Shown here: positions 10,401 to 18,497 of the stretch, one piece after another
Position numbering within the stretch: position 1 is the stretch's first letter
How the letters are laid out: the number at the start of each line of letters is the position of its first letter
NCBI GenBank assembly: GCA_039621445.1
Contig: CP154954.1
Location: forward strand, 44,557,847-44,621,846
Direction of reading: 5' to 3'
Length of the DNA: 64,000 nucleotides
Source: Euglena gracilis
Taxonomy: Eukaryota; Euglenida; Euglenophyceae; Euglenales
The notes under the pieces: model-generated
The model's input: the letters and a program-made list of their open reading frames with translations, nothing else
Told to the model about the DNA's origin: nothing
Database searches by the model: none
Position numbers and translations under genes: made by a program

Positions 10401-13400
10401 TGCATAGGAATGTGCCTTTTGGGCCGGTCTGTTTGAGTTTGAAAAATTAGCACAAGTGATACCCCCCCCAAACAATACTTGCATGTGAAAGGAATTTGTT
10501 ATTCTTGGGTCTCCCCCCCTCGTGCTGAATAAAGCAAAAAAATGACGCCAAAACAGGTTGTGGGGGGGGCATTGTGGGGGAATGGGGGGGGGGGGTCTGT
10601 GGAAGCTCCACTTTCTCTTTTTTTTTGCAAAAAAATCAGCTGAAAAATACACATATTGACAACCCCATTTTCTCAGGAGGGGGGATGCAAGTTGCATAAT
10701 TTCCATTCAAATTTTTTGGTAAACACTTTTTTTGCATCATAACAAAAAAAATTATAAAAGAACATTTTTTCCCTTTTTTGCATATTTTTCTTTTCCGATT
10801 TTTTTTGGCAACTGCACAACAAAGTTGCTCGGGTCCTTGGGGGGGGGGGCGCTGTTTTCAAAATCACACATTCCCCCTGGCCCTGACTTTGGCTGCACAA
10901 GTAATATCCCCCCCAATACATTGCCAATCTGAATTGCTCCAAAGATGCGCAGTCTGCCACTTCGAGTAGCGCTGCAATGGTTCTACACTCCTTAACGAAC
11001 CAAACAAAAAAACATGCACAGGTTCCTCCCCAAATTACGCTCCCCTTGGGACCCCCAAAAATGGCCAAACTGCCCGTTTTTGGCCATTTTTGGGAATTTC
11101 TGGAACAAAGTCAGCCAAAAACCTATTATAAACCTCATTTTTCCAGTCCGGGGGACCCCCGGACCCCCCCCCGGGGGGAGGGGGGTCTAGCTAGTCCACT
11201 TTTTCCAGTGCCTTGCCGATTGGCTTGCCAGAACCCCCCCCCCCCGGGGGTCCTTAAGCAAAAGCCTGGTTTGCACCACACTCGCTTTTGGTGTGGCATT
11301 TTTTGTGGTGTTTTTTTTGACATTTTTGAGAAAATGTGCATGGCATTGTCTTCTGATGCTGTTATGGGTCCTGTTTTTGAGAGAGTAAAAATGCAAAGAT
11401 GATATTCCAAAACATGCACTGTGTTGCATTGCAAATGCTGTTGTGAAGTGAAAAATTTTGTCTTGAGCAGGTGAGAAGTCCTCTCCACTGAAAAAGTGTC
11501 CACCGGTGGGGAGTTTCCAAAGGAATTCACATACAACTTGCATTTTTTTGCATTTTTTTGTTGCATTTTTTCACTTTTTTTTGTTTTCTTGCATTTCATG
11601 TTTTGAGAGACTGTTGCATATTCCCCCCCCCCTGATTTCAAACTCGGCGCACAGCGCCAGAGGAAGTGTTTTCCAGTCGGGGGGAGAGGGTCTAGCTAGT
11701 GGATTTTTTTGAAGTGGCTGATAAAATGGCTAGCCAGTGGACTCCCCCCCAGGTCTTTCAGCAGAAGCTTTCCCCCCCTTGGGAGGGGGGGATAAGCTTG
11801 AAGGCCAGAAAAGGCCCATTTGGGGAAAAATCTGCCGACCACCCAAACCTACAAGGGCGCTGTTGTTTTTAACAGGGTATATGTTTTTTTCCTTTTTTTT
11901 GTAATTTGCAAAATACATGGTTGTTTGGGGCGGTTTTGTACCCCCCCTTGTTGTTGACACTGTGTTGTTGACAGCCCCCCGTGTGAATGGCACTTTTCTG
12001 GAACATAAATTCAAGGAATTTCAGCCAAGACACTTCAAAATTGTGTCGGATCTTCTTCCCAGCCATAGCTTCAAATGTTTTCCCTGGTGAATTTGGTGAT
12101 TTGGTGCAATATAGAGTGGTCCAATGGTGGGCGTGTCAACAACGCCGAGGGGGTGTACTTTTTGCAAGCATTTCCGGTGATTTTTGACGTGTGCTGGCAA
12201 ACATTCTTTCAAAAAATATGCATTCCGGACTATTTTTTCCTGTGCCCCCACTGGTTGATGGCCAAGCCCTATGCTGGCGTCGTCGTCCCCCCCGTCCGGG
12301 ACCAGGGGGAGTGCGGCTCCTGCTGGGCGTTCGCCACGGTGGGGGCACTGGAGTGGGCGCTGCAGATCACGGCGGGGGTGGCCGAGGACCTGTCAGAGCA
12401 GTTCCTCGTGTCATGCGCCCGGAAGTACAAGGGCGGGGGCCGGCGTTGCCAGCGCAAGAACTTCTCGCATTTTGTTCCATGCTGTTGTGTCTGTGTTGAC
12501 TGGACCCTAAGGCAATATCCAGCGGCAATGGGGGCTGGGGGGATTGCGACCACCAAAAAAGGGCATTTAAGAGCTGTTTCTTTGTTTGAGATACAACTGG
12601 AAGGATGGATGGATGAATGTAGTTGCATCCTTGAAGGTCACCCTCAACAAATGGCCGTTTTGCGCTTGGTGTGACGGCAGTTTTCTCCACCCTGAATTCC
12701 CAATTTTCCACATTTTTTTCTTCCCTTCAGATTTTCAACTCTGCGACACAGTTGGGCTTGGTGATGCAATGGGTTCTGGCCATTTGTAGGATGTCAGGTT
12801 TTGCGTTTGATTTGTTGATGAATTTGTATTAAAAACTGAAGAAAAAGTGGAAATAGCAGTTTCTCAGTATTGTGCCATTTGTTGCGCCATCACATATTCA
12901 TGCATGTCTGAGCTTTTGCACATACTTGATACCAATTAATCAGCGGGTGTGGTGTTCCATTTTTCAATGCAAAACGCACCCCATTCTGACACGTACCATT
13001 ACGGCGGGGATTGGGGCTGCGGCGGTGGCTCCTTCGCCCACGACGTCCACATCAACCCCGGCGCCTACTCCGAGACTGATTATCCCTACGTGAGCCACAA
13101 GGGGTGGACTGGGCAGGCAAAACTTTTTTAGCAACTTTCATCCCTGCCTTGAATTGGGCGGCCTGGCCCTGTTGCGTCGTCCGAGGACCTCTGCATTATC
13201 CGGTTTGTCATCAGTTTGCCAAGCTGTTATTTTGAGAATTTCGATATTTTATTGCCGTGGCATTCCTGTCTGTGGGTTTTCCCTCCCCCCTGTCCATGCG
13301 CTCCCTTGGCGCCTTGCGTCGCCCAGCAACCCACCCCGTGGTCCCCAACCGACCCCGCCGGCGAGACACCGCGTGCGACACGGGCCGTGCCACCGTCGTG

Positions 13401-16400
13401 GCGAAGCTCACCCGGTGGCAGTTCGTTCCCCTGCCGGACCGGCCGGAGGACCAGGTGACGGCCATCAAGACCGCGCTGTGGACGGGGGGCCCCGTGGCGG
13501 TCGGCGTGGCGGCCGGCCCCCAGTTCCAGGCGTACACCGGGCCAGGGAACGCCTCCAGCGGGGGGTGGCAGCCTGGCCATGGGGGGGGGGTTCTGGGGGG
13601 GGGTACGTACCTGGTACAAGGCGCGTACCTGGTCCTGGGTCCAGCAGGTCCTTGGGGGGGATACATACCAGGTACGACCCCCCAACACCGGCGCCGACAA
13701 GGCCTATGTCTAAACAGGTACGTACCCCCCAGGACCTGCGTGTACCTGTACTTGGAAACACAGGGGATTTGCCCCTAAAATGACTTGGAACAGGTATTGG
13801 GGGGGTTGTACCCCAGGTACGTACCCCCCCCAGACCCCCCCCCCAGGCCCAGACCGACACCCATCCTCCACGGGTTGGGGGGTGGTCGGACGCCTTCCCC
13901 CTGCCGCTCCTCCTCCATGCCCTGCCTAGGTTTGCTGGGGTTAGCGTGGCTGCTAGCTCTTTCCCCCAAATGGCTTTGCCCCGACGGATCTTTTTAGCCC
14001 CTTCCCCTTGTAAAGTTGTATGGGACCCAAAGCCAACGTGGCCCATTGGCCACTTTTCCAAAATAAATTTGCTGTCACATGCTTTTTTTTATTTTTAATT
14101 GTGACATAGTTTTCTGCTTCTCTTCGTTGGACAACAGAACACAATGATGGTTCAGATGATTCTCTTGACACCACCTGGTTTTCCAACGTAATTTGTCATC
14201 TTTTTTTTTACCAAAGTTATTTGGGGGTTATCTGTGGAGGATTGAAGCAAACCTTCAAGGTTCCTTATTGGCATCACACGGATGCTGGAATTGAAATACC
14301 TTTTGTCAATAGCGTCCTTTGTCTTTGTTTGTGTTTCGGTTTCATAAGTTTCAGTTTGTGGACTGAAACGTATGAGATGAAAAGAGTGTCCTGTCGGTGG
14401 GCATGCTCTTTGCATTGCACAGGCAACCACAAAATTCCAGTGCCAAGTTTTTTTTGCCACTCCTTTTCCTTCTAATGAGTTTTCCAAATGGTGAATCACA
14501 ATGATATGCTCAAGCAAACACCCTCCATTGAACCCATGCTTCTGTGACGTCCCTGCATCCGAGGTATCTTCAATTACAATGACCCAGGAGAGGTCGCTTG
14601 GCGTCGTGTTGCACAGCAACAGTTCCACAGTTCCATTGCAGGAAAGTGGTGGGGAAATTGGTTGATTCTCATCGCGGATTCTGAAAAAAAAAACAACCTG
14701 CAAAAAATGCAAAAACGGCTGAAGAAAGCAGAGATTGGGAAAAGCCCCACATAAACAAACGAAGCGAACAGCGATTTTTCAACTCATCTTTGCCAATGAT
14801 CCAGAAGTTTGACAACCCTGGAGGGCGTTGTTGGTACAGCTGAGAGTCCTCCACGTTGTAAACTCCCACCAGAAATCAAACCGTCGTCAGTAACTCGTTG
14901 CCAGACGACGCCGCCGGCAACCACGCAGTGCTCCTGGTGGGATGGGGGTCTGAGGGCGGCGTGGGCTATTGGCTGCTGCGCAATTCCTGCACAGGGAGGA
15001 TTCAGGCCGGCGCCAATGGGAATTTTTCAGGATGTTCAGGAACAGATGGGAAGCCCTTTGGTTTTGAGGCAGGCCTTTGGGAGGCCCGGACCACCCCCTC
15101 CCCTTCCTGGGGGGGTAAGGTTGGGGGGGTCCGGACCACCCCGCAGATTTCCAGACCCCCACCCCCTCCTTGACAGGTTGCAAAGAGAGGCAGTTTTTCT
15201 TCTGGCGCTGCGTGCCGAAAAATGAACAAATAATGCCCTTTAACCTCACTTTTGAGCATTGCCCCCCCCCTTCTCCAACGACGGGCCTTGTCCAATGACC
15301 ACCCCCCCCCGGTCAGCAGCAATCTTTTTTCAGGTGATCTTTTTTTCCAGACGTTTGCATTCTGTCAGAGTATCGACCACATGGTTGCAAAGTTTTTGCA
15401 CCCCACAAATTTTTTCTTCACCTTGGGGGTGCTTCAGGGTTCGATATAAGGAGGGCGTACATGGTTTAGGTGGGGGGGTGTCCCCCCCCCACCACCCCCC
15501 CCCCCCTCCTGGCCCGCAGGGGGGGTCCGGACCACCCCCCCCCCCACCTGCCAGGGGGGTCCGGACCGACCCTCGGGGGCAAAAATTGACCCCCCCCAAA
15601 AAGGGTCAATTTTTTCCTCCGGCGCTTCGCGCCGAAAATTTTTTGCATTTTTGGCACATTTTTGCCCAAAAAGTGCCCAAAATGGCACTTTTGGTCGTTT
15701 TGGGGGGTCAAAAATTTTCGGCCACCCTGACCGCGCACCTGTTTAGGTGGGGGGGGGGCCCCCTCACCCCCCCCCTTCTGGCCCGCAGGGGGGGTCCGGA
15801 CCACCCCCCCCACCTGTCCTTATATCGAACCCTGGGGTGCTTCTGCACCCCTTTTTTTGGCCAGTTTGGACCACTTTTGGCCATCTTTGCCCACTTTGGG
15901 CTGCATTTGGCAACTCAGACCACTTTTTGCTTTTTTTCGCTGCTTTAGGCGATTTTTGCACATTTGTGGCCATTTTAGGCCACTTCGCTTGCTTTTATCC
16001 AATCCTTGCCCCCTTTTTGGCCCCTTTTGGCCATTTTGCGGTCAGTTGCACAGATTCAGTGACCATCGGTACAGATTTGGTGAGATCTGGCAAACCAGGT
16101 GATTTGGGCCAAACACCAAGAACTTGGCCAAAAACGCCTAAAAATGACTAAAATCACTCAAAATGCTTTTTTTATTGCAATTTTGTAATCGATGGGCGCT
16201 TTTGCATGCATTTCTCTCTCATTTAGTCATTTTTGTTATACCTGATTCTTGTCACGCGGTGCCGCACGCGTTGCACTCGGTGCCGCACGCGGTGTGAAAC
16301 ACGCGGTGCGTGCGGTGCGGAAGCGGAAGAAAAATTTTTTGACCCCGGTATTGTCTAACGACCCCCCCCCCCCCGGTCAGCAGCGATATTTGGCCAAAAT

Positions 16401-17311
16401 AGCGACCACCCCCCGGTCAGTAGTGGTATTTAGCGGTCGTTGGACAAGGGGGGGGGAGGTAATGCATTTTATTTATGTTTTGGTGTTTTCCGCATAAAAT
16501 GTGTTCAATTTTTTTTAAAAAGTTAGCTTATTTGGATTTTTTTTTCAAGGAATTGAGGAATTTGGCGCATGAACACCCTTTGCTGTCCATAAAACCAAAA
16601 AATTTCCCAACCTTTTTCAGTCAAGGTTGGAGGGAAGGGGTCTGACCCCCCTCCTCTTCATGTTGGGCGGGGGTTTCCCCCCCCTCAAGGCTTCCCAGGC
16701 CTAATTTGGCAACAATTCCTGTTTTGGGTTTTTTTTTCAGCACTGTTCTGAATTGTAAAAATGGTTGCAAACCGGGGCATGGGGGGGGATGCGGGGAGAA
16801 AGCCCCTAAGGAGCATGTCACGGTGACGCCTCGGGTCAGAGGGGAAAGAAAGCTGTGGGAACTCAAAAATAAGGGAGGCCATGAGACACTTTGTACAAAA
16901 ACACAAGGGCACTGAGGTACAGGACGATGAAATGGGCAAGGAACAAAACATGACAAAGGAAGCCAAAATCCGTGATCAACCTGGAAAAAAAAACCACTGA
17001 ATATCCCCCCCCCCCACAATTTTCAGGTGCCGTCATTTCCGTCGCTTCTCACAGGAATTTCTTTCTTTTTTTTTAATAAAAAACCCCCTTCTCTGGCACC
17101 ACAGTGCTTCAATTTCTCAAACCGGCAGCCTGGCAGCTGCCCAGGCGTTAGGATCGTCCCTCCGCCCAAAGTTTCTGCCACCCCTCCCCCTGCACCTCCC
17201 TCCGCCTACCCCTTCCTGGATTTGGGGCAAGGGGTGGGGGGAAGGGGGCTACATGCGGATCAAGTACGGCTGCAGCCAAGTTGGCGCGTTTGCCAACTAC
17301 GTGGTGGATCC
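7327..17311 (+). CDS. CP1: papain-family (C1) cysteine protease, split gene, 5' part not found
   Basis: Six exons rebuild the end of the propeptide and a full C1 peptidase domain. The mature N-terminus has the LPDQFDW signature. The catalytic Cys lies in [12 protein letters not shown] (TGC at 12321-12323). The second motif block is GDWGCGGG, followed by DYPY. The conserved [18 protein letters not shown] stretch and FQAYTG come before the catalytic His in [10 protein letters not shown]. The active-site Asn is in LLRNS, followed by [10 protein letters not shown]. All catalytic residues are present, so an active endopeptidase of a lysosome-like or secretory compartment is expected. Signal peptide and most of the propeptide are missing. 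The paralogue CP2 at 31.1-37.1 kb confirms the order of blocks. Introns are large and full of transposons. Confidence 0.85.
7627..8020 (+). mobile_element. Family A TIR element (introner-like), copy 1
   Basis: Starts CAGGGTTCGATATAAGG and ends TATCGAACCCTG. Flanked by a perfect 8-bp duplication, CCCGGCGT (7619-7626 and 8021-8028). The interior has GGTCCGGAC boxes and a GGCGCTTCACGCCG hairpin and no transposase. It lies in the large first recognised intron of CP1. The 8-bp TSD and CAGGG ends fit hAT-like elements. Confidence 0.93.
8377..8532. repeat. Dispersed repeat, copy 2 (partner at 1463-1785)
   Basis: Same GGGGTCGGCACACC start and GAAAATTTTCTTGGAAAACC end block as the first copy, but without its C-rich internal expansion. 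No coding capacity. Confidence 0.7.
8555..8790. repeat. Nested palindromes of GTAGTGGGTAGTCGGCC
   Basis: GTAGTGGGTAGTCGGCC and its complement GGCCGACTACCCAC alternate several times (8563-8605, 8655-8695), with shorter CGACTAG / CTAGTCG units up to 8785. Together they can form large hairpins. They are probably ends of an inverted-repeat element; edges and target duplication were not resolved. Confidence 0.6.
9046..9247 (-). repeat. Head-to-tail dimer of an 80-bp repeat (CTCAAATAACAAAATCCC)
   Basis: Two copies of a unit running from CTCAAATAACAAAATCCC through GGCAACATA and GGGGGCTAAGTCG to CACTTTGG are separated by a G/C-run hairpin. The same dimer occurs in the opposite orientation at 39108-39909. 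There one unit is interrupted by a family C element, so this copy is the empty-site reference for that insertion. Confidence 0.75.
9904..10098 (-). mobile_element. Left half of a family B element, displaced by inversion
   Basis: On the minus strand this segment starts CAGGCTTTTGCTTAAGG at 10098 and matches the left half of the intact family B element at 57693, including the AGCAGACC and TCTGCTAGCAGGGCTAGC palindromes. Its outer flank is GTGCAAAC (10099-10106), the exact complement of the flank of the right half at 11269-11276. Confidence 0.85.
11046..11268 (+). mobile_element. Right half of the same family B element
   Basis: Matches the right half of the 57693 element and ends CCTTAAGCAAAAGCCTG, followed by GTTTGCAC. 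Flipping the 9904-11045 segment would give one complete element flanked by GTTTGCAC on both sides. Confidence 0.85.
11623..11780 (+). mobile_element. Diverged family B-like remnant
   Basis: Shares the TTTTCCAGTCGGGGGG, GGTCTAGCTAGTGGA and GGCTAGCCAGTGGACT order of the family B right half, but ends in a degenerate GGTCTTTCAGCAGAAGC. No clear target duplication was found, so it is probably an old copy. Confidence 0.5.
11939..12157 (+). mobile_element. TA-flanked cargo element, diverged copy
   Basis: Begins TA then a C run and TTGTTGTTGACAC, and ends GGGCGTGTCAACAACG plus a G run and TGTA. The layout matches the element at 28737-29129, including a shared inner phrase close to CCCCCGTGT...GCACTTTTC. 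It keeps part of the same coding-like cargo, the EFGDLV phrase near 12090-12107. It lies just upstream of the catalytic Cys exon of CP1. Confidence 0.65.
12267..12438 (+). CDS. CP1 exon: catalytic cysteine
   Basis: Encodes [27 protein letters not shown] and the LSEQFLVSC motif, in a strongly GC3-biased frame. The oxyanion Gln and catalytic Cys (12321-12323) are intact. The 3' end falls in GGCGGGG (12432-12438), which is repeated at 13003-13009. Joining at this repeat gives [16 protein letters not shown] in frame. Confidence 0.88.
13010..13090 (+). CDS. CP1 exon: GDWGCGGG block
   Basis: Encodes [27 protein letters not shown], the block that usually follows SCD in this family (CNGG-like and the YPY motif). 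No AG acceptor precedes it in a usable phase, so the 5' junction is assigned from the GGCGGGG direct repeat. A GTGAGC follows at the 3' edge. Confidence 0.78.
13366..13603 (+). CDS. CP1 exon: GPVAVGVAA block
   Basis: Encodes [16 protein letters not shown], the [18 protein letters not shown] stretch and FQAYTGPG. It aligns without gaps to CP2 in the GPVA...FQAYTG segment. The 3' edge is ambiguous. Either a canonical GTACGT donor at 13604 is used, or the exon ends near 13545 at a GCCAG shared with 14900-14904. Both keep frame. Confidence 0.75.
14905..14989 (+). CDS. CP1 exon: catalytic histidine and asparagine
   Basis: Encodes [15 protein letters not shown], then YWLLRNSW up to the split codon. 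The His of NHAV and the Asn of RNSW are the other two catalytic residues. No GT occurs at the 3' edge. TTCCTG at this edge is repeated at 17213-17218, just before the next exon. Confidence 0.8.
15435..15834 (+). mobile_element. Family A TIR element, copy 2
   Basis: CAGGGTTCGATATAAGG start and TATATCGAACCCTG end, flanked by the perfect 8-bp duplication GGGTGCTT (15427-15434 and 15835-15842). Near-identical to the 7627 copy, so recent. It sits in the CP1 intron between the His/Asn exon and the last domain exon. Confidence 0.94.
15843..17218. other. Intron DNA of CP1, repeats only
   Basis: Holds GGCCATTTT-type short repeats (15850-16040), a GCACGCGGTGCCGCACGCG cluster (16255-16325), the short family C element, and T-rich filler. 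No further exon was recognised. Confidence 0.5.
16349..16461 (+). mobile_element. Family C element, short deletion derivative
   Basis: Flanked by TA on both sides (16349-16350 and 16460-16461). Starts TTGTCTAACGACC and ends GGTCGTTGGACAAGG plus a G run and AGG. It keeps only the termini and two CGACCACCCC / GGTCAG blocks of the 600-bp versions at 39183 and 58403. Confidence 0.75.
17219..17311 (+). CDS. CP1 exon: [10 protein letters not shown] block
   Basis: Encodes [19 protein letters not shown] and [10 protein letters not shown], matching [14 protein letters not shown] and ANYVVHP of CP2. The 3' end falls exactly where CP2 splices (after the second base of the Pro codon), but here the next bases are GC rather than GT, so a GC donor is likely. 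Confidence 0.82.
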
Positions 17312-17479
17312 GCGTGGTGTGCCCCCTCCACCCCACCATTCCCCGCTTGATCCCGAGGCGGATGAGGATTTGATACAACAGAAACCTGGGGGGTGTTCCA
17401 TCGTTCCAGCGTTGCATTGCTACATGCAAGTGGATGGAATACAGCAAACATATTGTGGTGAATATATTCACATTATGTC

Positions 17480-17650
17480 ATATGACACATATAATATATC
17501 TACATAATATTATATTTTTTTGTATTCCATTTATGTTATATTGTATTACATGTGACATACATATTATGTGCATTATATTGTATTGTGTGTATAACATACA
17601 TATTATATGCATTATATTGTATTGTGCTATGTTATATTGCATAATATTAT
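17480..17650. repeat. AT-rich TATTATATTGTATTG low-complexity tract
   Basis: A simple ATATTATGTGCATTATATTG-type repeat unlike the GC-rich surroundings. No function is visible. Confidence 0.6.
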
Positions 17651-17775
17651 GTCGAGGTGGATGTATCTTTCAGGTCAACATTCCCCTCCGGTGCAGAAGG
17701 TGTTTTGTGCTGTGGTGTGGTGTGGGGGGGTCTGAACCCCCAGGACCCCCCCCCCCAATTCCTCGTCCCCTGCAG

Positions 17776-18088
17776 TTGTCCGAGGGCCCGTGCCACGCCG
17801 ATGCCCCGGAGGTCAGTGTCCCATCGGGCGGGGACACCCTCTTTCTGAGCCTGCCCCTCCCCTCCTGGCCCCTCCGCCCACGTCGATCTCTCCTTGTCCT
17901 CGTCCTGCGACCCGGTGGGTTGGGGGGGGGGGGGGCTGAGTCGCCGACCCATTGCCCACCCCACCCCGGCCAGTGTTGCCGGCCAGCCACCGCCCAGGGC
18001 CCCCCGGCACCGTGGACAGCGTGGACAGCAGTTCCAGCAGTTCCAGCAGCTCCAGCAGCGAGGACGGTCCGCAGCAGCCTGTGAGGAG
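17776..18088 (+). CDS. Possible C-terminal exons of CP1
   Basis: After the acceptor CTGCAG at 17775 the phase set by the previous CP1 exon gives a short tail to a stop at 17846-17848, like the short tail of CP2. A second, longer open phase runs through GPCHADAPEVSVPSGG. Further on, 17965-18084 encodes a PGTVDSVDSS stretch, a run of Ser and EDGPQQP, followed by a GTGAGG donor. The protease therefore either ends here or continues into a Ser-rich linker. The two readings cannot be separated from sequence alone. Confidence 0.35.
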
Positions 18089-18159
18089 CGTACCAAGCGG
18101 TGCCACCCACCCCCTCTTCCCTGTTACCGGGGGCAGGCTGTTTTTTAAGGCGGTGCTGG

Positions 18160-18445
18160 CCATATTTTAGTCGGGTGCCGATCCCATCCCAGGGGGGAGG
18201 TGCCTGTTTGGGCAGGCACCCCAAGACTCCCGATCCGACCCCCCCCCCCGGGGGTGGCACACGGCCAAAAGTGCCCTGGCACAGACCCGGCGACGAAGGC
18301 ACCGCGGAGCCAAAAATGGCCTATTTTCAAAGGAATGTGCCTGGGCACAGGCCGAAATCCGACCCCCCCGGGGGGGGGTAGTGCCTGCCTGGGCAGGCAC
18401 CCCAAGGCTCTCCAGACCCCCCCCGGGGTTGGTAAAAAAAAAACA
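18160..18445 (+). mobile_element. Family F repeat (TTAGTCGGGTGCC ... GGTTGGTAA)
   Basis: Shares with 43342-43459 the start ATTTT(A/G)GTCGGGTGCC, the repeated TGGGCAGGCACCCCAAG block and the end CCGGGGTTGGTAA. Contains an extra segment with two TGCCTGGGCA-like palindromes. No target duplication was found here, and no coding capacity. Confidence 0.6.
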
Positions 18446-18497
18446 GCCTGACTGGGGGGGGGTAATCTGGGGGGAAATATTGGAATGCTGGGAAAAA

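Noticed and set aside
13604-13830. GGTACGTACC-rich hairpins as a separate element in the CP1 intron
   Set aside because: GTACGTACC phrases repeat, but no paired ends or target duplication could be defined.
13546-14904. CP1 intron between FQAYTG and NHAV counted as a repeat-bounded intron
   Set aside because: GCCAG is shared at both ends, but a canonical GTACGT donor at 13604 in matching phase explains it equally well, so it was not used as evidence.
17497-17650. Mitochondrial or plastid insertion
   Set aside because: The AT-rich tract is a simple repeat with no organelle gene.
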